Below are positions 9,312 through 16,846 of a stretch of DNA of 64,000 nucleotides, in pieces. How positions within the stretch are numbered: the stretch's first letter is position 1; each line of letters begins with the position of its first letter. The notes beneath the pieces are model-generated. The model made no database searches. It was given only the letters and a program-made list of their open reading frames with translations, and was not told the DNA's origin. This DNA comes from Haloquadratum walsbyi J07HQW2 (GTDB lineage Archaea > Halobacteriota > Halobacteria > Halobacteriales > Haloferacaceae): the NCBI RefSeq assembly GCF_000415985.1, contig NZ_KE356561.1, positions 3,035,193 through 3,099,192 on the forward strand, in the 5' to 3' direction. The translations under genes and the position numbers were made by a program.

Positions 9312-9707
9312 TTATCGTGACTGGGTATCATTTGAGGATGGATCCTCAACCTGTATATTGTCGAATATTGATCTAAACTCATCTGATTCCATCGTTTCTG
9401 TCATTTCATCACTCTGTTGTGTGTGCGGTTGTGTAACTGCGCTCCGAACCAGGTCATCCAGATCACGTTTGAATTCAGTCACATCATCGTCAATCTCTTC
9501 GCGTTGTTTGAGCTGCTCAACTTCTGTCTCAAGTGCCTGGAGTTGTTGTCCTAATCGCTCAATTTCAGCATCCGACAGATTCCCAGACTCCATTCGTCTT
9601 ACCGCTTCTTGTTCGAGCGCCTCAATCAGTAACTCAACGACACTCACAACGAGCGCAACAATACCACCGCTGACATCGCTGTCCCCATTATCTAGTGTGA
9701 GTTCCAT
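9312..9707 (-). CDS. gvpK: Gas vesicle protein GvpK
   Basis: 131 residues. The N-terminal half, [29 protein letters not shown], is the conserved GvpK core. [25 protein letters not shown] is a predicted coiled coil and the last 45 residues are acidic and low in complexity. It lies 2 bp after gvpJ, so is translated from the same message, and 119 bp before gvpL. GvpK is needed for vesicle formation in halophiles; its exact job is not settled. Confidence 0.92.
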   Translation of the reverse strand: MELTLDNGDSDVSGGIVALVVSVVELLIEALEQEAVRRMESGNLSDAEIERLGQQLQALETEVEQLKQREEIDDDVTEFKRDLDDLVRSAVTQPHTQQSDEMTETMESDEFRSIFDNIQVEDPSSNDTQSR

Positions 9708-9709
9708 TT

Positions 9710-10186
9710 TTACTCACGTTCTGGGTCTGAGTCTGAGTCTGAGTCTGAGTCTGAGTCTGAGTCGTGTTCACCGTCACCGCCACCGCGTTCTCTTCTTGAG
9801 GACTCCATTGCATGTTCCCCTGACTCCGATACCGTCACTGAATCAGCAGCATCTGGCTTAGCTGATGAGTTGTTTGATCTGCCGGAATGCTCTGCACTCA
9901 TCTTGGACTCCGCCGTTGCACCTGTGTCGATGCCGATCTCAGAGTTATCATCTACATTTGCAGCGTTCTTGACACGACTCATGTCGGTTCCTGTTGGAAA
10001 TTCAAGTCCATACTCCGCAGCGGTCTCAAAGGATGCAACTGCTGCTCGAAGCTCGATACCAAGTAATTCGGTATCACCGATACTAACCGCAACATCAGCA
10101 TTTACTACAACGCCTTTATCGAGCAACATCTCAAGCATCTCCGCGAGATCACCCTGAGAGCGTGTTGGCTTTGGATCACTTACCAT
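9710..10186 (-). CDS. gvpJ: Gas vesicle protein GvpJ with a long acidic repeat tail
   Basis: The GvpA-like core is in the first 75 residues ([39 protein letters not shown]). I chose the ATG at 10186 ([10 protein letters not shown]) because it overlaps the end of gvpI by 11 bp and starts just before the conserved core; an ATG at 10243 would add 19 unrelated residues. After the core comes a roughly 80-residue low-complexity tail ending in six Asp-Ser pairs encoded by a perfect hexamer repeat. GvpJ is an accessory GvpA paralogue involved in shape and nucleation. Confidence 0.9.
   Translation of the reverse strand: MVSDPKPTRSQGDLAEMLEMLLDKGVVVNADVAVSIGDTELLGIELRAAVASFETAAEYGLEFPTGTDMSRVKNAANVDDNSEIGIDTGATAESKMSAEHSGRSNNSSAKPDAADSVTVSESGEHAMESSRRERGGGDGEHDSDSDSDSDSDSDPERE
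9725..9763 (-). repeat. GTCTGA hexanucleotide repeat in the gvpJ 3' end
   Basis: Six perfect copies of GTCTGA (9725-9760) plus a partial unit, coding for alternating Asp and Ser on the minus strand. The unit length keeps the frame, so changes in copy number would lengthen or shorten the GvpJ tail without destroying the protein. Confidence 0.95.
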
Positions 10187-10529
10187 CGTTAGGGTCAATA
10201 GATTCCTCAGCATGGTAGAACCGAAGACCAAAGAGTCGGTCACTTGGGGGAATCTGTGAATACTGCGGTGCTGTGGGGACAGTTGAGTGAGCGTTTCGAG
10301 CTGCGTTCTGCTTGTTCGTTTTTTGCTTTGGAACAGTTGAATAAACTGAGGGATTTCTATTTATTGAATCATCATTACGACCCTGTGCCTCTCTGGATTG
10401 TTGTCGATTCTTTTTTCGTCGCTGTGCCAGCTTTTGACGCTGCTGAAGCAGTTTTCGACGCGCCTTATCACGGTTTTGCTCCGCTTTTTTAATTGCTTGC
10501 TTTGCCTTTCGCTGATGCATATCTGTCAT
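10176..10529 (-). CDS. gvpI: Gas vesicle protein GvpI
   Basis: 117 residues, strongly basic at the N-terminus (Lys/Arg/Gln-rich helix KQAIKKAEQNRDKARRKLLQQRQ), which is unusual among acidic halophile proteins and typical of GvpI. The rest is Asn/Ser/Gln-rich and poorly conserved. Assigned from this basic character together with its place between gvpH and gvpJ. Its stop overlaps the gvpJ start. In Halobacterium, loss of gvpI is known to alter vesicle length rather than abolish formation. Confidence 0.8.
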   Translation of the reverse strand: MTDMHQRKAKQAIKKAEQNRDKARRKLLQQRQKLAQRRKKNRQQSREAQGRNDDSINRNPSVYSTVPKQKTNKQNAARNAHSTVPTAPQYSQIPPSDRLFGLRFYHAEESIDPNDGK

Positions 10530-10654
10530 ATATTATTCTCCAATTTCGATTCTCATGTTGATTTCAGTATTATTTACTTTTCTACTGTCGGTGTGGTAAT
10601 CAATGTAATTACTGCTACACTCACAATCATCAATGTCGACACAGTCGAATTCCT

Positions 10655-11269
10655 TCATATCTGTTCCTCGTGAAGATGCACAGTGAGGACATGATTATTA
10701 AAGTGGACATTATCAATCTGAAACCCACTTGGAATCCCAACCCGGCGTGTCACTTCGCTTGCGTTGGGACTTTCATCGTGCTTTGTAGCACTGATTTCAT
10801 TCGATTCATCAGTAATGATGACAATAAGCTCGTCTCGATCTGCACTGATCTGCAGATCAACCATCTCTGCATCCACCCCCGGCAAATCTGCAATGACATC
10901 CAATCCATCTTCCTGTGATCGAACATTGACATGTGGAACAGGTTGTGCGGAATCAGCCTGCAATTCGCTGTTATCAGATATATCACTAGAAACATCATTT
11001 ATTTTCACTTCCGCTTTCGGCTCCGTTTGTAATTGTGAGCCAATCCCGATAGAAACGTCATAGTCGTAGCTAATCGCAACCCGCCCGCGGGTGAGTGTCC
11101 CCGCTCGATGCCGATGTCCATCCTCATGTTGCTCAATTTCTGCGAGTTCTTTGATGACTGTCTGAAGCCGACTGAGTGTCTTTGTAAGAAATATCCCCGA
11201 CTGTGTATCACTATTGAAAGAGTCATTATCGACACTGCTGTCACGATTATTACTTTTATCTGGTGACAT
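10655..11269 (-). CDS. gvpH: Gas vesicle protein GvpH (Hsp20-like)
   Basis: 204 residues. The C-terminal 100 residues (HVNVRSQEDGLDVIADLPGV ... DELIVIITDES ... VTRRVGIPSGFQIDNVHFNNHVLTVHL) are an alpha-crystallin/Hsp20-like beta sandwich. The N-terminal part has LSRLQTVIKELAEIEQHEDGH and an acidic linker. Halobacterial GvpH is known to interact with GvpC, probably as a chaperone. Its start overlaps the gvpG stop by one base (TAATG), indicating translational coupling. Confidence 0.9.
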   Translation of the reverse strand: MSPDKSNNRDSSVDNDSFNSDTQSGIFLTKTLSRLQTVIKELAEIEQHEDGHRHRAGTLTRGRVAISYDYDVSIGIGSQLQTEPKAEVKINDVSSDISDNSELQADSAQPVPHVNVRSQEDGLDVIADLPGVDAEMVDLQISADRDELIVIITDESNEISATKHDESPNASEVTRRVGIPSGFQIDNVHFNNHVLTVHLHEEQI

Positions 11270-11520
11270 TACTTCTTCACCTCAATTTTATCTCCCATCT
11301 GTGATTTAATTTCATCGGCTAATTTGAGCTGTAACTCGAGTTCCTGTTTACGATCACGATATTCTTCTTCAGAACGTTCACCAATCTCATATAACAGTTG
11401 ATTTTCTTTGAGTTCATCACGAATACCCTCAGTGTCGTACAGTTCATCAAGTGCCATCGTCTGAAGAATATCCAGTAGTGATAAGAATGGATTAATCAAT
11501 AGATCATCAACGACTAACAT
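11269..11520 (-). CDS. gvpG: Gas vesicle protein GvpG
   Basis: 83 residues, matching the GvpG family: LLINPFLSLLDILQTMALDELYD followed by a charged helix with IRDELKENQLLYEIGERSEEEY. It sits 3 bp after gvpF and overlaps gvpH by one base. GvpG is a small helical accessory protein required for vesicle formation and known to interact with GvpF/L partners. Confidence 0.92.
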   Translation of the reverse strand: MLVVDDLLINPFLSLLDILQTMALDELYDTEGIRDELKENQLLYEIGERSEEEYRDRKQELELQLKLADEIKSQMGDKIEVKK

Positions 11521-11523
11521 TCA

Positions 11524-12174
11524 CTACCGACCTCCTCTCCCCGCTTGCTGGTCCGCGCCGATATGAATATCAACGAAATTGTACGGCGCCCATGGTCCAG
11601 TATATTGAATCGTCACATCGTTCCCATAGTCCGCTTCGATTTCATCGATTGTCTCATCAAACACAGATCGATCTGCGCGTTCGACAAGATATGATCGATT
11701 CAAGATTAATCTATCACTGAATAGATCATCATCAGTTGCATTGATGCTTACTGATGACAGACGTTCACTAAGATCTGTACGGAGTGATGATTGGTCAATC
11801 GACTCATCACCTGTTGAGACGACTTTCACTCCTAACTCGACTGTCCCGTCAATATCATTTAATGCACTGCGTAGTGCCCGCCGTGCTCCCCGAAGAACTC
11901 CCTTTAGCGTTCGTCCGTTTTTAAATGCCATTCCAAAACTCATCGGGACAATCGTCCGACCATCATCATACTGAAGAATCTGTTGAAGTACATCATTGTG
12001 CTTTGTAACAGCCTCATCAGTCCGCTCTGGATCCGTGGTATCGATATCGGAGACAACAGCTGATAATGAGCGATACTCAACTGTATATATTTCATCTGCA
12101 CCGCCAACCCCATCAGCAGCGAGTTCAATATTTTCCTGTTCGATGACGCCGTATGTGTATATATTATCACTCAT
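11524..12174 (-). CDS. gvpF: Gas vesicle protein GvpF
   Basis: 216 residues of the GvpF/L family: IYTYGVIEQENI at the N-terminus, RSLSAVVSDID, the helical HNDVLQQILQ, VPMSFGMAFKN, and the conserved end IQYTGPWAPYNFVDI. GvpF is the accessory protein known to contact GvpA and is thought to start assembly. It is the first gene after a 358-bp gap and so probably the first gene of a gvpFGHIJKLM transcript. Confidence 0.93.
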   Translation of the reverse strand: MSDNIYTYGVIEQENIELAADGVGGADEIYTVEYRSLSAVVSDIDTTDPERTDEAVTKHNDVLQQILQYDDGRTIVPMSFGMAFKNGRTLKGVLRGARRALRSALNDIDGTVELGVKVVSTGDESIDQSSLRTDLSERLSSVSINATDDDLFSDRLILNRSYLVERADRSVFDETIDEIEADYGNDVTIQYTGPWAPYNFVDIHIGADQQAGRGGR

Positions 12175-12532
12175 GTGTTATTGGTAGTATGATATGACGA
12201 TCGTTGCATCGCTTCACTGCTAAATTGGTTATAATATTCTACTAACATTTACGCGTTGTCGAGGCGGTATCACGGTGTTCGATCTTATGATGGTTCATTT
12301 TAATTATTGTTAGTATCTAATATGATGATCTTGTACCTACTTTGGTGACTGATGATCGAAAGCTGAGTACACAACTAACGCCTCTCTCCACGATTGCACG
12401 GATGAGAACTTCAAAGTATCTCTCCTGCTGACAAGCGTATGGGTATTCTGATGAATTAATCCCGTGGGGATTCTGTTTATATTCATACTTATCATAATGA
12501 CTCAGCTAATCAGTATTTGCTAGTTTCCAATC
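12175..12532 (-). promoter_or_regulatory. gvpO-gvpF intergenic region, likely promoter of gvpF-M
   Basis: This 358-bp AT-rich gap is the largest inside the gvp cluster and has no gene. On the minus strand AATATTAT (plus 12231-12238) lies about 57-64 bp before the gvpF ATG and is a possible TATA box. Halobacterium controls its F-M genes separately from the A-C-N-O genes; a promoter here is inferred by analogy and from the gap size. Confidence 0.4.
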
Positions 12533-12859
12533 TTATATTTCTTCTTTCATATCACCGCGTTGATACCTTTCGAGTAGCTCATACCCGGCTACGTTTCCGG
12601 TTGTAGTAAGGTTGAGTTCATATCGACCGATGATATCCTGTGTGTCTGGCACGGCACGTCGTTCAACGAGTTCAATCACCGCTCGCCATTCGTTATTATC
12701 ATTTGTTTCAGCCTTAATCACAGATTTAAAATCATGATCAAATAATTCCTCAGCAGCCGTCTTCGCACATTCCTGTGCTTCTATAATCCCGATGGGTTCA
12801 ACGGTTTCAGTATCAGCTACTGTCTCAGTCTCGCCCTCGTGTTTATTTTCTTCAGACAT
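12533..12859 (-). CDS. gvpO: Gas vesicle protein GvpO
   Basis: 108 residues with an acidic N-terminal tail and the GvpO domain (IGIIEAQECAKTAAEELFDHDFKSVIKAE ... WRAVIELVERRAVPDTQDIIGRYELNLTTTGNVAGYELLERYQRG). It lies 40 bp after gvpN. GvpO is essential for vesicle formation in halophiles; its mechanism is unclear. Confidence 0.93.
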   Translation of the reverse strand: MSEENKHEGETETVADTETVEPIGIIEAQECAKTAAEELFDHDFKSVIKAETNDNNEWRAVIELVERRAVPDTQDIIGRYELNLTTTGNVAGYELLERYQRGDMKEEI

Positions 12860-12899
12860 TGTTCGGTCTCTTTGCTGTTGTGACTCCTGTCAGCCGCTA

Positions 12900-13970
12900 T
12901 TACAACTTAATGTCGGTGTCCTCAACGACAGTCTCAATCTCTGTTCGAAGCGTTTGTACCTCACTGTACTGAGCGACTTTTGATGCCAGTACGTCGACAG
13001 AAAGCTCAATCAATGTTCGTTTATCGACTGTGTTGACCGTACTTGCGCCTTCAGCTACCATAATTGCCGCTCGTGTCCCAACATTAATTTCAAGTCGGTC
13101 GCGTAACTTCCGAATCAGTTCAACGAGCTGTTTTGTTTCAATATCGATATCGCCGTTAATCTGTGAATCAACGATTTCAACCTCCGTTTCAAGATCGTAA
13201 AAGTCCATATAGACGCCAATGAGCCGATCTAATAACGCATCCTGTGGTTCATGCACGCCAGCATATTCCACAGAGTTTGACGTTAATATTGCTCTGAAAT
13301 CTGGATGGACATCAACATACCGTGATTCGCCACGTTGTCCTGGAAGCTCTAAGACCCCTTCTTCGAAGACAGATAATAAAACATTATTTGCGACCGGTTT
13401 GGTTCGTGAGAACTCATTATATACAAGTGTGGCACCCTCTTCAACAGCGAGTGTCAGTGGATTATTTACCCACCGATCTTTGACTATTTCTTTACTTTTC
13501 AATACATTGTGTATATACTGATCACGTTCTGAGATGCGCTCTTTTTCAGCATACTCACCAACAAGATCGCTTGTCGAAAGTTCTGCGTCACCGTTGATCC
13601 ACACAACCGGCTGATCACGCTCACGGGCAACGTGCATCGCAAGCGCAGTTTTTCCACATCCTGTCGGACCGATCAGATGAACTGGACGGTCAACAGTAAG
13701 CCATCGCTGCATTCGTTGGCGAACATCATTTACTGCATCAGTCTCAATGAAATCACGTGTTTTCGGAATGAATTCATCTTCAAGCCCCTCGGCGCCGGGG
13801 CTTGTGGACCTTCGTGATTGGTTTGCTGTTGATGTGGAAGTTGAGCCACCATCACTTTCGGCTCGTTTCATACGCTCAATAGATTTGTCTTCACGACGAC
13901 GTTTCTTGTTTTCACGCGATGATCGAATTTGTGATCCACGTACCTTCCGCTCGTGAGAGTTTTCTGTCAT
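12900..13970 (-). CDS. gvpN: Gas vesicle protein GvpN, AAA+ ATPase
   Basis: 356 residues. Residues 1-65 are a basic, Ser/Arg-rich extension; the MoxR-like AAA+ core follows with Walker A GPTGCGKT (101-108) and the INGDAELSTSDLVGEY stretch. ATLVYNEFSRTKP is the Walker B region and RAILTSNSVEYAGVHEPQDALLDR the sensor region. The ATPase is needed for normal vesicle enlargement. Its ATG overlaps the gvpC stop by 4 bp (ATGA), so translation is coupled to gvpC. Confidence 0.94.
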   Translation of the reverse strand: MTENSHERKVRGSQIRSSRENKKRRREDKSIERMKRAESDGGSTSTSTANQSRRSTSPGAEGLEDEFIPKTRDFIETDAVNDVRQRMQRWLTVDRPVHLIGPTGCGKTALAMHVARERDQPVVWINGDAELSTSDLVGEYAEKERISERDQYIHNVLKSKEIVKDRWVNNPLTLAVEEGATLVYNEFSRTKPVANNVLLSVFEEGVLELPGQRGESRYVDVHPDFRAILTSNSVEYAGVHEPQDALLDRLIGVYMDFYDLETEVEIVDSQINGDIDIETKQLVELIRKLRDRLEINVGTRAAIMVAEGASTVNTVDKRTLIELSVDVLASKVAQYSEVQTLRTEIETVVEDTDIKL

Positions 13971-15157
13971 TGTGTTTCGTCATCTGGTCGGAGTGGGACA
14001 TCTTCACCATACTCCGCACGATAATCTTGAATCGACATTCCATGCGTCTGTAGATGCGGTTCTGTGATTGCATGGTAATGTTCACCACAGACGCGACATG
14101 TGACCATACCATCTGGAGTATCAATCGATAACTCAGTGGGGGTATCTGCCGTATCACTTGATCCCGACTCAGCATCAACGCTGATGTCAACATCAGCATC
14201 AGTGTCAGCATCTCCAGTCGCATCTCCACCAATGGTAATATCAACCTCAGTATCAGGTTCGGCTGAGGTCGAGACTGCGTCAGACCCTGCCTCAGCCCTC
14301 CTCACGTTTCCCTCATCACCCGCTGTGTTTACCTGAGTTTGTTCTGCCTGTTCTGGTTCTTCTTCTGACACATCCACATCATCATGATCCTCAGTGTCCG
14401 CTATACCATAGAACATCTTGACGTATGTGGCAAATTCTTCGGCTGTTGTCTCGAAATTGGTGCTAAACTCCTCGATGTCGTCTTCAAATGCACCGACAGA
14501 ATCAATCACCGCTTGTACCTCGATGTTGTGGAATTCTGATTGATACGACTCAAATGCATCATTGACGGCTGCAAATGCTTCCTGTTCTGCAGCGACATCA
14601 GCGTTGATATCGTCGATATCTGCAGTGAATGCTTCAGCGTATGCACCGAATGCATCTTCAACATCATCAAATGCGTCCTCAACCGATGCGATGGCTGTAA
14701 GAAGGTCATTTACATCTTGGATCTGAGCAACATCAGCATCGAATGCGTCAGTATATGCGTCAATCTCCGCGCCTGTCTCGACAATTGCGGTCTGAAACTC
14801 ATCGATTGCTGTAAGAAGGTCACTTACATCCTGTAACTCAGAAACATCAGTATCAAATGTGACTTGATACCTCTCAAATGCAGTACGAAGATCAGCAATA
14901 TCGTCCTGATGCCGGGAGACATCCTGAAGGAATGTGGCCACCGTTGCATCGAATATATCATTATACTGCATAAACACCTCCCTTGCTTCTACAAGATCTG
15001 TCTCAAATGTTTCAAACGCAGCACGATACTCACTGACATCGCGTTTTGTCTTAACGTCCGCTGCGAATTCATCAGTATACCCGGCAAATTCGCGCTGGAT
15101 CGCTGTAAACTCTTCAGAGGCTGTCTCTATTTCGTCGCGTTTTTTCATTACACTCAT
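13967..15157 (-). CDS. gvpC: Gas vesicle outer-surface protein GvpC
   Basis: 396 residues. From about residue 10 to 255 it consists of imperfect repeats of about 30-38 residues with a core like AFDADVAQIQDVNDLLTAI and regularly spaced Phe/Tyr; these bind along the outside of the GvpA shell and stiffen it. Then comes an acidic Glu/Asp/Thr-rich linker (about 258-345), in part coded by GATGTC-like short repeats. The last 45 residues hold CRVCGEHYHAITEPHLQTHGM and YRAEYGEDVPLRPD, a pattern like a Ros/MucR zinc finger (C-x2-C ... H-x3-H). It lies 92 bp downstream of gvpA. Confidence 0.92.
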   Translation of the reverse strand: MSVMKKRDEIETASEEFTAIQREFAGYTDEFAADVKTKRDVSEYRAAFETFETDLVEAREVFMQYNDIFDATVATFLQDVSRHQDDIADLRTAFERYQVTFDTDVSELQDVSDLLTAIDEFQTAIVETGAEIDAYTDAFDADVAQIQDVNDLLTAIASVEDAFDDVEDAFGAYAEAFTADIDDINADVAAEQEAFAAVNDAFESYQSEFHNIEVQAVIDSVGAFEDDIEEFSTNFETTAEEFATYVKMFYGIADTEDHDDVDVSEEEPEQAEQTQVNTAGDEGNVRRAEAGSDAVSTSAEPDTEVDITIGGDATGDADTDADVDISVDAESGSSDTADTPTELSIDTPDGMVTCRVCGEHYHAITEPHLQTHGMSIQDYRAEYGEDVPLRPDDETQ

Positions 15158-15249
15158 GATTATGATTGTGATTATAAGCTATGATTAAAAATTTGGAAAT
15201 TGGTGATTGACTCACAGTTCACTTTGGACGACGTCTGATGGCTTTTCAG

Positions 15250-15468
15250 CTACGCCTCAGCGCCGACAGTGAGTTCTGCTTGTTCAATTTTTGCGATTTC
15301 TTCTGCGTAATGCAGGAAGGTATCAACTGAAGCAACCACGACGCGTGCTTCAACAGTTAAAATCTCTATACCTACGAGTGAAATGCGTGCAAAGGTATCA
15401 ACGACGATCCCTTTGTCAAGTACGCGATCAAGAACTTCTGCTAGACTGGATGAGTCAGGCTGTGCCAT
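15250..15468 (-). CDS. gvpA: Major gas vesicle shell protein GvpA
   Basis: 72 residues, essentially the canonical Gvp[20 protein letters not shown] ... [32 protein letters not shown]. It forms the ribbed, gas-permeable protein wall of the vesicle. It is the first gene of the cluster, followed on the same strand by C-N-O-F-G-H-I-J-K-L-M. Confidence 0.97.
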   Translation of the reverse strand: MAQPDSSSLAEVLDRVLDKGIVVDTFARISLVGIEILTVEARVVVASVDTFLHYAEEIAKIEQAELTVGAEA

Positions 15469-15508
15469 AATTTATCTTGGGCGTTACCCATCTCAATCCA
15501 TCTGATGG

Positions 15509-15521
15509 AAACATATAATCT
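15509..15521 (-). promoter_or_regulatory. Candidate gvpA TATA box
   Basis: On the minus strand GATTATATGT (plus 15511-15520) lies about 45-50 bp before the gvpA ATG, giving a leader of about 20 nt if transcription starts 25-27 bp downstream of the box. This fits the short leader of other halophile gvpA genes. Placement is by eye. Confidence 0.4.
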
Positions 15522-15654
15522 CTTTGTCTCACCACCATTTTTGCTGATACTGCCCCTGATCTATACTCAACATTGTGTTAGTTACTATCCTGATTGCACA
15601 TCTATATCTCAGGATACAAATAAAACACAGTATCGTATTCCTGTGATAGCAGTA

Positions 15655-16208
15655 AACCCCTGTGAACTCCCCCGATCTACCCACTCACGGCTCGTCGCCG
15701 GTCGTTCCTTACCGACGGGGATTCCAGCGAAACCGAAGCTTCCGTCAATGTCTGCCCAGATCCAGATGCAGATACGAGATGCACGCTCAGAGGGGTTTCT
15801 TCATTGTGGGGCGTGGTGTGGCGTCCACAGCCCGCTCTCCTCGACTCTACTCGACTCGACTTGACACCCTCCTCCGAGTCAGACAACTCAGAACTGAATT
15901 GAGCTTCCCTATACTCTGTCGAGTATATGTATCATATGTCAGACTATTCGTTATCGTGTGTGTTTTCGGGCGTATCCCCTCTCCTCCATACTCGCTACCC
16001 GCTCACTTCGGTCACTCCTTGAGGAAGGGGCCTTTCCCTTGAATTTAGATAACCGGTGGGATTCTGTCTTTTTGTATTGAGTTATGCCAGGTCACATATG
16101 TTGACAATGCAGCTTACTCTGATCGGAGATCTGAGACATATCTGACCACTGCTGTCTATTATAAAATACAAGGAGAATACCGCGTCTTCAGGCGCGGAAG
16201 GATGTCAA
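15655..16208. mobile_element. Decayed insertion-sequence relics between gvpA and pabA
   Basis: The 808-bp gap before gvpA has no convincing gene. GTGAACTCCCCCGATCTACCC with a following GC-rich block (15660-15850) and the segment near 15983-16036 (CTCGCTACCCGCTCACTTCGGTCACTCCTTGAGGAAGGGGC in part) look like ends of minus-oriented IS1341-type elements. The second resembles the DNA upstream of the broken tnpB genes at about 51045-51090 and 63810-63850. A separate plus-oriented right end with a perfect hairpin is listed at 16170-16208. Confidence 0.5.
16170..16208 (+). repeat. Orphan IS200/IS605-type right end (hairpin plus GGATGTCAA)
   Basis: AAGGAGAATACC, then a hairpin CCGCG-TCTTCAGG-CGCGG (16180-16197), then AAGGATGTCAA. 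The same layout recurs at 45404-45443 and 56188-56227 on this strand and at 47215-47256 on the other. No transposase is attached. In TnpB elements this region forms the 3' part of the guide (omega/reRNA) and its last bases mark where the guide begins. Confidence 0.7.
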
Positions 16209-16276
16209 ATGTTGCCAAACCCGGTGATACCGAGATTACGACATTTGTACCAGACAGACAATATGATGCGGGTATA

Positions 16277-16846
16277 TTAATCTGCGACTGACGTACAAAA
16301 GTTTTTAACCAACTGTTTACCTGCATCGGTAAGAATACTCTCGGGATGGAATTGAACGCCATGATGTGGCTTATCAGGGTGTCTCACGCCCATGACAACA
16401 CCCTGTTCGTCGTCCGTCACAGCCGTCTCCACGAGCGGTGCAGGGACATCCTGGCGCTCAACTGCTAATGAGTGATACCGCCCGACATCGAACGGATCGG
16501 ATACATCATCGTACAAAGCACTTCCATCATGCCGGACTGCTGATGACTTTCCATGGACAACAGCAGGCGCATGTCCAACTGGTGCACCATGTGCTGCACA
16601 AAGTGCTTGATGACCTAAACAAACACCTAAGACTGGATAATCCAGTTCAGCAAAGACATCTATCGACACCCCAGCGTCTTGAGGCGTCCCAGGACCTGGT
16701 GAGATAACGATTCCATCGGGGTCTAATGCATAGATGTCATCCAAATCAACTGCATCATTACGCTGCACGGTGACCTCATCGAACTCTCCAACGTATTGAA
16801 CTAGGTTATACGCGAATGAATCATAATTATCGATAACAAGGATCAT
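16277..16846 (-). CDS. pabA: Glutamine amidotransferase subunit of p-aminobenzoate or anthranilate synthase
   Basis: 189 residues of class I glutamine amidotransferase: IDNYDSFAYNLVQYVG, ISPGPGTP, the catalytic LGVCLGHQALC (nucleophile Cys), YHSLAVE, and GVQFHPES with the His-Glu of the triad. It releases ammonia from glutamine for the chorismate-using partner encoded just upstream; the two genes overlap by 4 bp (ATGA). PabA and TrpG cannot be separated by sequence alone. I favour PabA because no other trp gene is near and folate genes lie within 15 kb, but TrpG is possible. Confidence 0.85.
   Translation of the reverse strand: MILVIDNYDSFAYNLVQYVGEFDEVTVQRNDAVDLDDIYALDPDGIVISPGPGTPQDAGVSIDVFAELDYPVLGVCLGHQALCAAHGAPVGHAPAVVHGKSSAVRHDGSALYDDVSDPFDVGRYHSLAVERQDVPAPLVETAVTDDEQGVVMGVRHPDKPHHGVQFHPESILTDAGKQLVKNFCTSVAD

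Noticed and set aside
10398-10673. Plus-strand ORFs opposite gvpI/gvpH
   Set aside because: They are antisense shadows of gvp genes with Phe/Leu/Cys-rich products.
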